A DNA stretch of 11,529 nt, taken from contig JBDHZK010000086.1 in the NCBI GenBank assembly GCA_039811865.1, forward strand, positions 1 through 11,529. The letters run 5' to 3'. Positions 5,980 to 11,529 of this stretch are shown here, piece after piece. A model generated the notes under the pieces. The model saw nothing but the letters and a program-made list of their open reading frames with translations. It did not search any database and was not told the DNA's origin. The stretch comes from JBDHZK01 sp039811865. Its GTDB lineage: Bacteria; Actinomycetota; Actinomycetes; Propionibacteriales; Propionibacteriaceae. Position 1 is the stretch's first letter. Every line of letters starts with the position of its first letter. The translations under genes and the position numbers were made by a program.

Positions 5980-7687
5980 GGCAGGCGTAGACGCCCAGGG
6001 CGGGCAACCAGAGCCGCGAGGCGGACGAACAGTCGAACGTCTCGGCAACCCGCCGGGTCACCGCCTGATCCGCGCGGGCAAGGTCGAACCAGCCGGGCTG
6101 GACGATCACCCAAGCCGGGCGCGGGTCGTCCAGACAGCGCAGGTTGTCGGCGTAGCTGGCATAGTCGCGGACGTAGGGCCAGGAGATGCCGCGTTGCAGC
6201 CACATCGGTGACGGATAGCGGCACGGCGTCGGGTTGCCCACGGCGTGGGCGATCACCCCGAACGCGAGGTACAAGACTTGGGTGTCGGCGCCCATCCGGG
6301 CGACCAGCGCGTCACGTTCGGCGAGCGCGTCCGGCTTCAGGGGCTGGCCAATGCGCACGACCACCGGGGCGTCGTAGCCGTCCACCGCGTAGGCGGCTCC
6401 GGGGATCGACGCCGTCCCGAGCGCCAGCGCCAGGACCGTCCCGAGCGCCGCGCTCCACTCACGGCCGGCGCGCCGGGCAGTCTGCTCGCGCAGGACCAAC
6501 CACGTCCAGATCGCGCCGCCGACGGCGACCCCTAGGGACGTCCAGCCGATCGCGGGACCGCGGTCGAGACGCCATTGCAGGGGCTGGGCGAGGACGACGT
6601 AGGCGGCCACGGAAGCTACCGCCGGGAGCGCCAGCAACCCTCCGGCGAGGGCAGTTCGGACGAAGGGGCCGGCCCCCAGCGCGCGGCGCGGACCTGGGCC
6701 GGTCAAGGCGAGTGCCCACAGCGCCGCGGCCAATGCCGGTGCTCCGACGAAGTGGTACTGGAAGAACTCCCCCTGGCCGTACGCGGAGCCCAGCGAAAGT
6801 CCGAGCAACACCGTTCCCAACAGCGCCCACCCGCGGCGCTCGGTGCACGCCAGGGTGACGACCGCGGCTGGTGCGACGAGCAGGATCGGGCTCAGGACGG
6901 CCGCGTTGGCGCAGGCCGAGGCGAGGGCCACCAGGTCTTCGAGTCGCAGGCCGTTGTGCAACGGTGAGCTTTGCACCAGGTGCACCTGGTCGCCCAGCCA
7001 GGTCAGCTCCCAGGGCAGGTAGGTGCGTAGAGAGATCCAGCCGAGCAGCGACATCGCTGCCGTCCAGCCGGCGGCGGCCAGTGACCGACCCCGGTTGAGC
7101 GCGGCGACCGCCACCAGCGCCAGCACGATCCAGGGGAGAGCGGCGATCTTCGCGCCGAGTGCCAAGGTGAATGCGGCGCCGGCCAGCGCCGTGGCGGCCC
7201 AGGCGGGGAGGGTGACGAGGGCTAGGCCCAGGCCGGCGACGGCCAGCGTGACCCCCGCCCAGTCCGGTTGGGCGAAGTGCCATGGCGGCGGGGCCATCAG
7301 GGCCGCGGTGACGGCGATGGTCACGGCGGCCGCCCGCGGGCGCCCCAGCCGGTCGCGCAAACCCAGGTAAAGCAGTACCCCCGCGGCGATCGCAACCAGG
7401 CAAGCGCCGAGCCGGAATAACACCTCCGCGGGCACGCTGCTCGGGGCCAGGCCCAGCGCCGCGGCCGGCTGAGCCAGCGCCCAGACCAGCAGGCGGTAGC
7501 CGACCGGGCGGGCGACGAACACGTCCTGGGGGGCGAGGCCCGCCGCACCCGCGGTTTCGATGCCACCGACCGCGTACTCGACGTCGCCGTTGAGTAGGTT
7601 CGCCTGGGCGACCACCACCGCCGGGAGCAGCAGCAGGGCCGGGAGCAGCAGGGCCGACCAGCCCCGCGCCAGCCTGGGCAGGGGCAT
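5969..7687 (-). CDS. Polytopic membrane glycosyltransferase, GT-C type (putative)
   Basis: A 572-residue protein with roughly 11-13 hydrophobic segments from residue 10 to 435, then a soluble C-terminal domain of about 135 residues. The first extracytoplasmic loop carries an acidic motif NGDVEY (D35, E37), the place where GT-C enzymes keep their catalytic acidic residues. The C-terminal domain contains VIAHAVGNPTPCRYPSPMWLQ (about 478-498), with cysteines at 489, 518, 553 and 569 that could form disulfides outside the membrane. GT-C enzymes use polyprenyl-phosphate-linked sugars, so this one probably glycosylates a wall polymer or protein at the outer face; the substrate is unknown. It lies 57 bp downstream of pseC on the same strand. 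The start is uncertain: an in-frame TTG at 7735 would leave only 9 bp after pseC, but it falls in a hairpin and has no SD, so I prefer ATG 7687, which also lacks a clear SD. The 3' end overlaps the DeoR gene. Confidence 0.78.
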   Translation of the reverse strand: MPLPRLARGWSALLLPALLLLPAVVVAQANLLNGDVEYAVGGIETAGAAGLAPQDVFVARPVGYRLLVWALAQPAAALGLAPSSVPAEVLFRLGACLVAIAAGVLLYLGLRDRLGRPRAAAVTIAVTAALMAPPPWHFAQPDWAGVTLAVAGLGLALVTLPAWAATALAGAAFTLALGAKIAALPWIVLALVAVAALNRGRSLAAAGWTAAMSLLGWISLRTYLPWELTWLGDQVHLVQSSPLHNGLRLEDLVALASACANAAVLSPILLVAPAAVVTLACTERRGWALLGTVLLGLSLGSAYGQGEFFQYHFVGAPALAAALWALALTGPGPRRALGAGPFVRTALAGGLLALPAVASVAAYVVLAQPLQWRLDRGPAIGWTSLGVAVGGAIWTWLVLREQTARRAGREWSAALGTVLALALGTASIPGAAYAVDGYDAPVVVRIGQPLKPDALAERDALVARMGADTQVLYLAFGVIAHAVGNPTPCRYPSPMWLQRGISWPYVRDYASYADNLRCLDDPRPAWVIVQPGWFDLARADQAVTRRVAETFDCSSASRLWLPALGVYACPRR

Positions 7688-7710
7688 TCGCCGAGACGAC
7701 CAGGTTCCGG

Positions 7711-7740
7711 CGGTTTTCGGAGACGCTCCTGCCAAAACCG
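7711..7740. other. AT-rich stem-loop between pseC and the membrane glycosyltransferase
   Basis: CGGTTTT (7711-7717) pairs perfectly with AAAACCG (7734-7740), and inside it GGAG (7719-7722) pairs with CTCC (7726-7729) around a 3-nt loop. It lies entirely in the gap after the pseC stop and covers the alternative TTG start of the downstream gene. No T-run follows on either strand. It may act as a partial terminator, an RNA-processing site or a stability element that sets the glycosyltransferase level relative to pseBC; this is inference. Confidence 0.5.
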
Positions 7741-7744
7741 CGAG

Positions 7745-8872
7745 TCAGCCGTTGAGGATGTCGGTCAAGGTCTCGATGACGCGATCGACGTCGCTATTGG
7801 TGAGGTCGGCGAACATCGGCAGCGAGATCTCCTCGGCGTAGAACGCCTCGGCGTTGGGGCACATCCCGCGCCGGTAGCCCAGGTCGGCGAACAGCGGGTG
7901 CCAGTACACCGGGATGTAGTTCACCTGGACGCCGATCCCAGCCGCACGCATCCGCTCGAACACCTCGCGGCGTCGGCCGTCCTTGATCCGAATCGGGTAG
8001 AGGTGCCAAATCGGGTCGACGCCCTCGCGGACCGTCGGCAATTGCACCCCGTCGACTCCGGCGAAACCTGTCTGGTAGCGCGCGAACACGGCCGCGCGGC
8101 GCGCCTTGAACTGTTCCAGGCGCTTGAGCTGGCTGAGCCCGAGCGCGCACAGGACGTCTGGTAGGCGGTAGTTGAGCCCGTACTCGTGCACCTCTTGGTG
8201 CCACGGACCCTCGTCCGGGAAGCGCATCCGGGCTGGGTCGCGGACCAGCCCGATGAAGTGGAACTCGTGGGCTCGTTGGCCGATGGCCGCGTCCTTGCAC
8301 GCGACCGCGCCGCCTTCGGCGGTCGTCATGTTCTTGGTGGGGAAGAAGGAGAACGTCGTCAGGTCGGCGATCGAGCCGACGGGACGGCCGTGGTCCAGCG
8401 AACCGATGGAGTGCGCGGCGTCCTGCACGGTCAGTGCGCCGACGCCGTGGGCGATCTCGTTGAAGGCGTCCATCTCGACGGGCTGTCCGGCGTAGTCGAC
8501 GGCCGCGATCACCTTCGTCTGTTCGGAAGCGACGGCGCGCACCGCCTCGGGGTCGAGGTTGGCCGTGTCGGCCTGGATGTCGGCGAAGCGGATCTTCGCG
8601 CCGAGCGCCACCGCGCAGGAGGCCGTCGCCACGAAGGTCATCGGCGTGGTGATCACCTCGTCCCCGGCGCCCACCCCCGCGGCGGCGTAGGCGATGTGCA
8701 GGGCGGCCGTCCCGGACGTGCAGGAGACCACCTTCGGCACCTGGGCAAGGCGCGCCAACTCCTCCTCGAACGCAGTGACGGTCGGTCCGGTGGTCAGCCA
8801 ATCGCCGCGCAGGACGGTGGCGACGGCCTCGACATCGTCCTCGTTTACCGACTGTCGCCCGTAAGGGAGCAT
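7745..8872 (-). CDS. pseC: UDP-4-amino-4,6-dideoxy-N-acetyl-beta-L-altrosamine transaminase (PseC-like)
   Basis: A 375-residue PLP-dependent aminotransferase of the DegT/DnrJ/EryC1/StrS family. It transfers an amino group from glutamate to the 4-keto sugar made by PseB, the second step of pseudaminic acid synthesis, in the cytoplasm. Motifs: SGTAALHIAY (53-62), EVITTPMTFVATA (72-84), VDYAGQPVE (125-133), QDAAHS (150-155) with the aspartate that contacts the PLP ring nitrogen, and SFFPTKNMTTAEGGAV (175-190) whose K180 is the expected PLP lysine. The ITTP-x-x-FVATA, VDYAG and late EISLP blocks match PseC (for example from Helicobacter pylori) better than generic family members, from memory. ATG 8872 shares its A with the TGA of pseB (TGATG), so translation is coupled; a GGAAG is 4 nt upstream. 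The frame is open 16 codons further upstream, inside pseB, which is unlikely to be used. Confidence 0.92.
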   Translation of the reverse strand: MLPYGRQSVNEDDVEAVATVLRGDWLTTGPTVTAFEEELARLAQVPKVVSCTSGTAALHIAYAAAGVGAGDEVITTPMTFVATASCAVALGAKIRFADIQADTANLDPEAVRAVASEQTKVIAAVDYAGQPVEMDAFNEIAHGVGALTVQDAAHSIGSLDHGRPVGSIADLTTFSFFPTKNMTTAEGGAVACKDAAIGQRAHEFHFIGLVRDPARMRFPDEGPWHQEVHEYGLNYRLPDVLCALGLSQLKRLEQFKARRAAVFARYQTGFAGVDGVQLPTVREGVDPIWHLYPIRIKDGRRREVFERMRAAGIGVQVNYIPVYWHPLFADLGYRRGMCPNAEAFYAEEISLPMFADLTNSDVDRVIETLTDILNG

Positions 8873-9858
8873 CAGACTTCCGTTTCGAGGATCTTGGTGA
8901 TCTCCTCGATCGAGTACCACTGATCGTTCTTGTCCGAGGTGTAGTGGAAGCCTTCGGGCACCGGGACGCCGTCGGCGGGCGAGCTGTACCCCCAGGTGGC
9001 CAGATCGGGCTGCAGGACGTAACGGGAGTCGCCCAAGCGCAGCGCGCGGCGTCCCTCTTCGGCCGAGATCATCTCCTCGTGCAGCTTCTCGCCCGGGCGC
9101 AGGCCCATGTTGTGCATGGCGGCCCCGGGCGCGATGGCTTGGGCGAGGTCGGTGATCTTCATGGACGGGATCCGCGGCACGTACAGCTCACCGCCCTGCA
9201 TCGTCTCGAAGGAATCCAGGACGAACTGGACCGCCTGCGGCAGAGTGATGAAGAAGCGCGTCATCCGCATGTCGGTGATCGGCAGCGACTCGCCCTGCTC
9301 GGCCAGCTTGCGGAAGAACGGGATCACCGAGCCGCGGCTGCCCATCACGTTGCCGTAGCGGACGACCGCGAAGCGCGTCGGGTACCGCGCGGCGTAGTGG
9401 TTTCCGGAGATGAACAGCTTGTCGGCGGTGAGCTTTGTCGCGCCGTACAGGTTGATCGGGCTGGACGCCTTGTCGGTCGAGAGCGCGACCACCTTCTTGA
9501 CGCCGGCGTCCATGCACGCCTCGATGACGTTTTGCGAACCGATGACGTTCGTCTTGACGAACTCCCACGGGTTGTACTCGGCGGTATCGACCTGCTTCAA
9601 CGCGGCGGCGTGGATGACGTACTCCACGCCATGCATCGCGCGCGAGAGACGGTGCGGGTCTCGAATGTCGCCGAGGAACCAGCGCAGCCGGGGGTCGTTG
9701 TCGAACTTCAGCCGGCACTCGTACTGCTTGAGCTCGTCGCGGCTGAAGATGACCACGCGCCGGGGGTTGATGTCGTTGAGCAAGCGCTCGATGAACGCCT
9801 TCCCGAACGATCCGGTGCCGCCGGTGATGAGGATGGACGACCCTTCCAACAGGCTCAC
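8872..9858 (-). CDS. pseB: UDP-N-acetylglucosamine 4,6-dehydratase (inverting), PseB
   Basis: A 328-residue extended short-chain dehydrogenase (FlaA1/PseB class). It converts UDP-GlcNAc to UDP-2-acetamido-2,6-dideoxy-beta-L-arabino-hexos-4-ulose, the first step of pseudaminic acid synthesis. The Rossmann motif ITGGTGSFGKAF is at 11-22, FSRDELKQYECR at 38-49 binds the cofactor region, and STDKASSPINLYGATK (127-142) holds the characteristic Asp-Lys pair (D129, K130) with Tyr138 at the expected spacing. VVRYGNVMGSRGSVIPFF and RFFI are typical of the inverting dehydratases, not of RmlB or GalE. The frame is open to a start at 9939, but I choose GTG 9858 because GGAG (9866-9869) lies 7 nt upstream and family members begin just before the first strand. 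Length is normal. It is first of the pseB-pseC unit; a possible extended -10 is at 9930-9935. Confidence 0.95.
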   Translation of the reverse strand: MSLLEGSSILITGGTGSFGKAFIERLLNDINPRRVVIFSRDELKQYECRLKFDNDPRLRWFLGDIRDPHRLSRAMHGVEYVIHAAALKQVDTAEYNPWEFVKTNVIGSQNVIEACMDAGVKKVVALSTDKASSPINLYGATKLTADKLFISGNHYAARYPTRFAVVRYGNVMGSRGSVIPFFRKLAEQGESLPITDMRMTRFFITLPQAVQFVLDSFETMQGGELYVPRIPSMKITDLAQAIAPGAAMHNMGLRPGEKLHEEMISAEEGRRALRLGDSRYVLQPDLATWGYSSPADGVPVPEGFHYTSDKNDQWYSIEEITKILETEV

Positions 9859-9929
9859 GAGTTCACTCCGCGGGTAAGGGTGCAAAGGCGCACCGGGTGT
9901 TGGGGCGGCGGGGGAGATCCGCCGTCGCG

Positions 9930-9935
9930 AGACTA
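9930..9935 (-). promoter_or_regulatory. Candidate extended -10 of the pseB unit
   Basis: On the minus strand TAGTCT (TAnnnT form) is preceded by TGT, giving an extended -10 of TGn type. Transcription would start near 9922-9924, leaving a leader of about 65 nt with the pseB SD. No good -35 is visible. It shares two bases with the opposing plus-strand -10. Inferred from pattern only. Confidence 0.4.
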
Positions 9936-9939
9936 ACAT
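9934..9939 (+). promoter_or_regulatory. Candidate -10 for a leaderless pseG transcript
   Basis: TAACAT fits the actinobacterial TAnnnT form and stands in the most AT-rich patch of the region. Eight bases separate it from the GTG at 9948, the spacing expected when transcription starts at or beside the start codon. A -35 match is not seen at 17-18 bp upstream. Confidence 0.45.
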
Positions 9940-9947
9940 TCCTCATC

Positions 9948-9989
9948 GTGGCGGAGCGGGAATCGGCAGCGGCGGCGGCACGCCAATGA
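9948..9989 (+). CDS. Putative leaderless 13-codon leader ORF coupled to pseG
   Basis: GTG 9948 opens a short frame, MAERESAAAAARQ, ending with TGA at 9987-9989, which overlaps the pseG ATG (9986-9988) in an ATGA arrangement. A TAACAT -10 ends 8 nt before the GTG, so the mRNA probably begins at or very near this codon, as in leaderless actinobacterial transcripts. The pseG ATG itself has no recognisable SD, so ribosomes finishing this mini-ORF could re-initiate at pseG. The Ala-rich peptide is unlike any protein I know and is more likely a means of coupling than a functional product. The overlap and missing SD are seen; translation is inferred. Confidence 0.45.
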   Translation: MAERESAAAAARQ

Positions 9990-11026
9990 GGATCGGCCTG
10001 CGCTGCGACGCGCACCCGGCGATGGGTGTTGGGCACCTGGTCCGCCAGCTCGCCTTGGCCGAGGAATTTGGTTCCCGCGGCGACCAGGTCGTGCTGCTCG
10101 GGGACGCGTCGGGCGTCCCCTGGGCCATGGGGCAGGTGGCCGCACGGGGGCTGAGGATGACCGACGCGATCGGACCGCACGGCTTCGCCGATCAGTGCCT
10201 CGCGCTCGGCCTGGATGCCGTCATGCTGGACGGCTACCACCTGCCGCCGGCGCTCGGAGCCGGGTTGCGGGCCGCTCGCATCCCCACCGCGACGATGGTC
10301 GACGGCCCGTTCGGGCTGGATCAGATCGCCGACCTGTATGTCGATCAGAACCTGGGCGCGGTCGTGGCGCCCGAGGTCTTGGCGTCCGGGGCCAGGATGC
10401 TCGTGGGTCCGCACTACGCGTTGCTGCGCAACGTGGTGCTGGCGCGCCGGGAGGCGACCGCGGCCCGGTGGGCGGCGGGCCCGGTGGGACGTCCGCGCGT
10501 GCTCGTCGTCTTCGGCGGGACGGACGCCTTCGGCGGCTGCGCCGTCCTGGTGCCGCTGATCCTGGCCACTGGGCTGCCGGTGGACGTGATCGCGGTCGCC
10601 GCTCGCCCCGAGGTTGCGGAGGCCCTCGGGGCGCTTGTGCCCGGGCCGGAGCAATCGGTCGAAGCCATCCCACCCGTTGACGATCTGGCCGCCTTGCTGG
10701 TCACCTGCGATGCCGCGATCAGCGCCGCCGGGACGTCCGTTTGGGAACTGCTGTGCCTGGGCGTGCCCACGGGCGTGGTGTGCGTCACCGACAACCAGCG
10801 TGTGGGCTACGACGTGGTGGCCGAGTCCGGTGTCTGTTTGGGCGTTGGAATGCTGGAGGAACTGCGCGCCCGACCCGCCGCCGACGATGCGGGGATCGAT
10901 GTGCTGCGGCGCTTGATCGGGGACGCGGCCCTGCGTTCGCGCCTATCGTCGGCCGGCATGGCCACGGTGGACGGGTGTGGGCGCGTCCGCGTCGCCGATG
11001 CGATCGCCGCCCTGGTGCGCGGTTAG
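9986..11026 (+). CDS. pseG: UDP-2,4-diacetamido-2,4,6-trideoxy-beta-L-altropyranose hydrolase, PseG
   Basis: A 346-residue GT-B-fold nucleotide-sugar hydrolase, normal length for PseG. It removes UDP from the diacetamido sugar, giving the free sugar that the synthase condenses with phosphoenolpyruvate. The N-terminus MRIGLRCDAHPAMGVGHLVR includes H17, the position of the catalytic histidine of Campylobacter PseG. Other marks are VDQNLG (119-124), GPHYALLR (141-148), FGGTD (176-180), AISAAGTSVWELLCLGVPT (244-262) for the UDP-binding half, and DNQ (269-271). The family includes SpsG of Bacillus, so a related nonulosonic acid cannot be excluded. ATG 9986 lacks an SD; translation is probably coupled to the upstream mini-ORF. 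It is divergent from pseB and followed by a kinase remnant, then by the next pathway gene. Confidence 0.93.
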   Translation: MRIGLRCDAHPAMGVGHLVRQLALAEEFGSRGDQVVLLGDASGVPWAMGQVAARGLRMTDAIGPHGFADQCLALGLDAVMLDGYHLPPALGAGLRAARIPTATMVDGPFGLDQIADLYVDQNLGAVVAPEVLASGARMLVGPHYALLRNVVLARREATAARWAAGPVGRPRVLVVFGGTDAFGGCAVLVPLILATGLPVDVIAVAARPEVAEALGALVPGPEQSVEAIPPVDDLAALLVTCDAAISAAGTSVWELLCLGVPTGVVCVTDNQRVGYDVVAESGVCLGVGMLEELRARPAADDAGIDVLRRLIGDAALRSRLSSAGMATVDGCGRVRVADAIAALVRG

Positions 11027-11095
11027 CCAGGGGTTGGGCATGACCGCTGCGGAGGAAGTGGTTGCCCCAGCGGGCGACCGCGTCCCGCGGCGCCG

Positions 11096-11299
11096 ATGCG
11101 GAGAGCCCTGTACGGGGTCACTGGGAGCGGCAAGACCACGCTGGCGCGGCGGATCGGCGAGGTGGCGGGGCTGCCGGTCCACGAGCTCGACCAGCTCACC
11201 TGGACGGCCGACCCGGCCGGCCCGCCGATCGTCGTGCTCCGCAGCCGCGCTGACACCGGGGCGCGGTTGGGCGAGCTGTGGAGCGATGACCTCCGATGA
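11096..11299 (+). pseudogene. Remnant of a P-loop kinase (adenylate-kinase-like/topology-modulation family) with apparent internal deletion
   Basis: The 67-residue frame begins like a P-loop nucleotide kinase: MRRALYGVTGSGKTTLARRIGEVAGLPVHELDQLTW, with the Walker A GVTGSGKT at 7-14. In the family I know this is followed by about 100 residues including the lid and core. Here it jumps at about residues 40-43 to PPIVVLRSRADTGARLGEL, which resembles the family's C-terminal end (P-V-x-R-L-R-S...). The middle therefore appears deleted with the frame kept; the junction is GC-rich (GGCCGGCC at 11215-11222). The usual length is about 170-180 residues, so the product is most likely inactive. No SD stands before the ATG, and no upstream in-frame start exists. 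It has no evident link to the pse pathway. A short intact protein is possible but less likely. Family recall is from memory, not a search. Confidence 0.6.
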
Positions 11300-11302
11300 T
11301 CA

Positions 11303-11320
11303 AGGAGCTACTTGGCTCCT
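11303..11320. terminator. Short stem-loop after the kinase remnant
   Basis: AGGAGC (11303-11308) and GCTCCT (11315-11320) form a perfect 6-bp stem with a 6-nt loop, 3 bp after the remnant's stop. An alternative pairing CAAG/CTTG (11301-11304 with 11311-11314) overlaps it. No T-run follows. It may be a weak terminator or part of the boundary of a lost gene. Confidence 0.3.
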
Positions 11321-11455
11321 GTCCACGGGCACCTGGGCCGAACACTCGAACGGGGTGCCGCCCGCTTCGATGGCAGCGCGGCGCATCCAGCCCGCAGGGT
11401 GGGGTGGCCGTCGCGGCTCGCGCGCGAAATCGCACGCTGACCAGGGCGGCGGCTC

Positions 11456-11461
11456 TACGTT
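11456..11461 (+). promoter_or_regulatory. Candidate -10 for the cytidylyltransferase gene
   Basis: TACGTT (TAnnnT form) ends 6 nt before the ATG at 11468, which has no clear SD. This spacing would give a leaderless transcript, the same design proposed for pseG. No -35 match is seen at 17-18 bp. Sequence pattern only. Confidence 0.35.
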
Positions 11462-11467
11462 GGGCGC

Positions 11468-11529
11468 ATGCGCACGCGTGTGGTGATCCAGTCCCGGCTG
11501 AACTCGTCGAGGCTGCCCGGGAAGGCTCT
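11468..11529 (+). CDS. Cytidylyltransferase, SpsF/PseF-like (N-terminal part, runs off the window)
   Basis: Only the first 20 codons are present: MRTRVVIQSRLNSSRLPGKA. The pattern VVIQ-x-R-x-x-S-x-RLPGK is the nucleotide-binding start of the SpsF/NeuA-like cytidylyltransferases (COG1861 type: I-I-Q-A-R-x-x-S-S-R-L-P-G-K-x-L). In Bacillus the SpsF and SpsG genes are neighbours, so after pseG this gene probably makes the CMP-activated nonulosonic acid from CTP, the PseF role. The start follows the motif; a GTG at 11480 is an alternative. The rest of the gene, which would confirm the function, lies outside the window, so no symbol is given. Confidence 0.7.
   Translation, partial: MRTRVVIQSRLNSSRLPGKA

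Noticed and set aside
7688..7735. TTG start adding 16 residues to the GT-C protein
   Set aside because: No SD, the TTG lies in a perfect stem-loop, and the added residues precede a normal membrane-protein N-terminus. Kept as an alternative only.
10977..11486. Plus-strand 169-codon open frame across the end of pseG and the kinase remnant
   Set aside because: It is out of frame with both, Arg/Ser/Gly-rich and without motifs. A GGAGG at 11051-11055 lies within it but leads to no plausible protein.
1..11529. CRISPR arrays, tRNA/rRNA genes, insertion sequences, attachment sites, toxin-antitoxin or defence genes
   Set aside because: Looked for regular repeats, cloverleaf-like segments, transposase motifs and paired terminal repeats; none seen. 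The nearest sign of mobility is gene decay at 11096-11386.

Overview
The window is very GC-rich, with G/C-ending codons, Shine-Dalgarno (SD) sites of GGAG type, several GTG starts and two candidate leaderless starts. This points to an actinobacterium (Actinomycetota). I cannot place it to genus from sequence alone. I see no rRNA, tRNA, CRISPR array, transposase or phage gene.

Layout. (1) 14-2830 is a divergent pair of likely surface-glycan genes. On the minus strand is a conserved protein of unknown function, probably glycan-related. On the plus strand is a long GT2 glycosyltransferase with a large C-terminal extension. The 135-bp gap between them carries two overlapping GGTCC-type palindromes. 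(2) 2996-4995 is a compact three-gene operon of YtrA type: a GntR/YtrA-family regulator, an ABC ATPase and a six-helix membrane protein, with translationally coupled junctions. An AT-rich palindrome that looks like the autoregulatory operator lies inside the first codons of the regulator. (3) 5161-5979 is an orphan DeoR-family regulator whose 3' end overlaps that of the convergent gene by 11 bp. (4) 5969-11529 is the first part of a nucleotide-activated nonulosonic acid (pseudaminic acid type) locus. It is split into two divergent units: minus-strand pseB-pseC plus a polytopic GT-C-like membrane glycosyltransferase, and plus-strand pseG followed by a cytidylyltransferase gene of SpsF/PseF type that runs off the window.

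How the genes work together. PseB (4,6-dehydratase/5-epimerase) and PseC (aminotransferase) carry out the first two steps from UDP-GlcNAc. PseG removes UDP after an N-acetylation step whose gene (pseH) is not seen. The condensing synthase (pseI) is also not seen. The partial cytidylyltransferase would make the CMP-activated sugar. With the GT2 and GT-C enzymes, this suggests a cell-surface glycan; no flagellin gene is visible.

Most unusual parts. A 13-codon, apparently leaderless mini-ORF ends in an ATGA overlap with pseG. Back-to-back -10 elements share bases between the divergent pse units. A scar region between pseG and the cytidylyltransferase holds a P-loop kinase fragment that seems to have lost its middle in frame. 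An AT-rich stem-loop sits between pseC and the membrane glycosyltransferase. I do not see a wholly new defence or mobile system.
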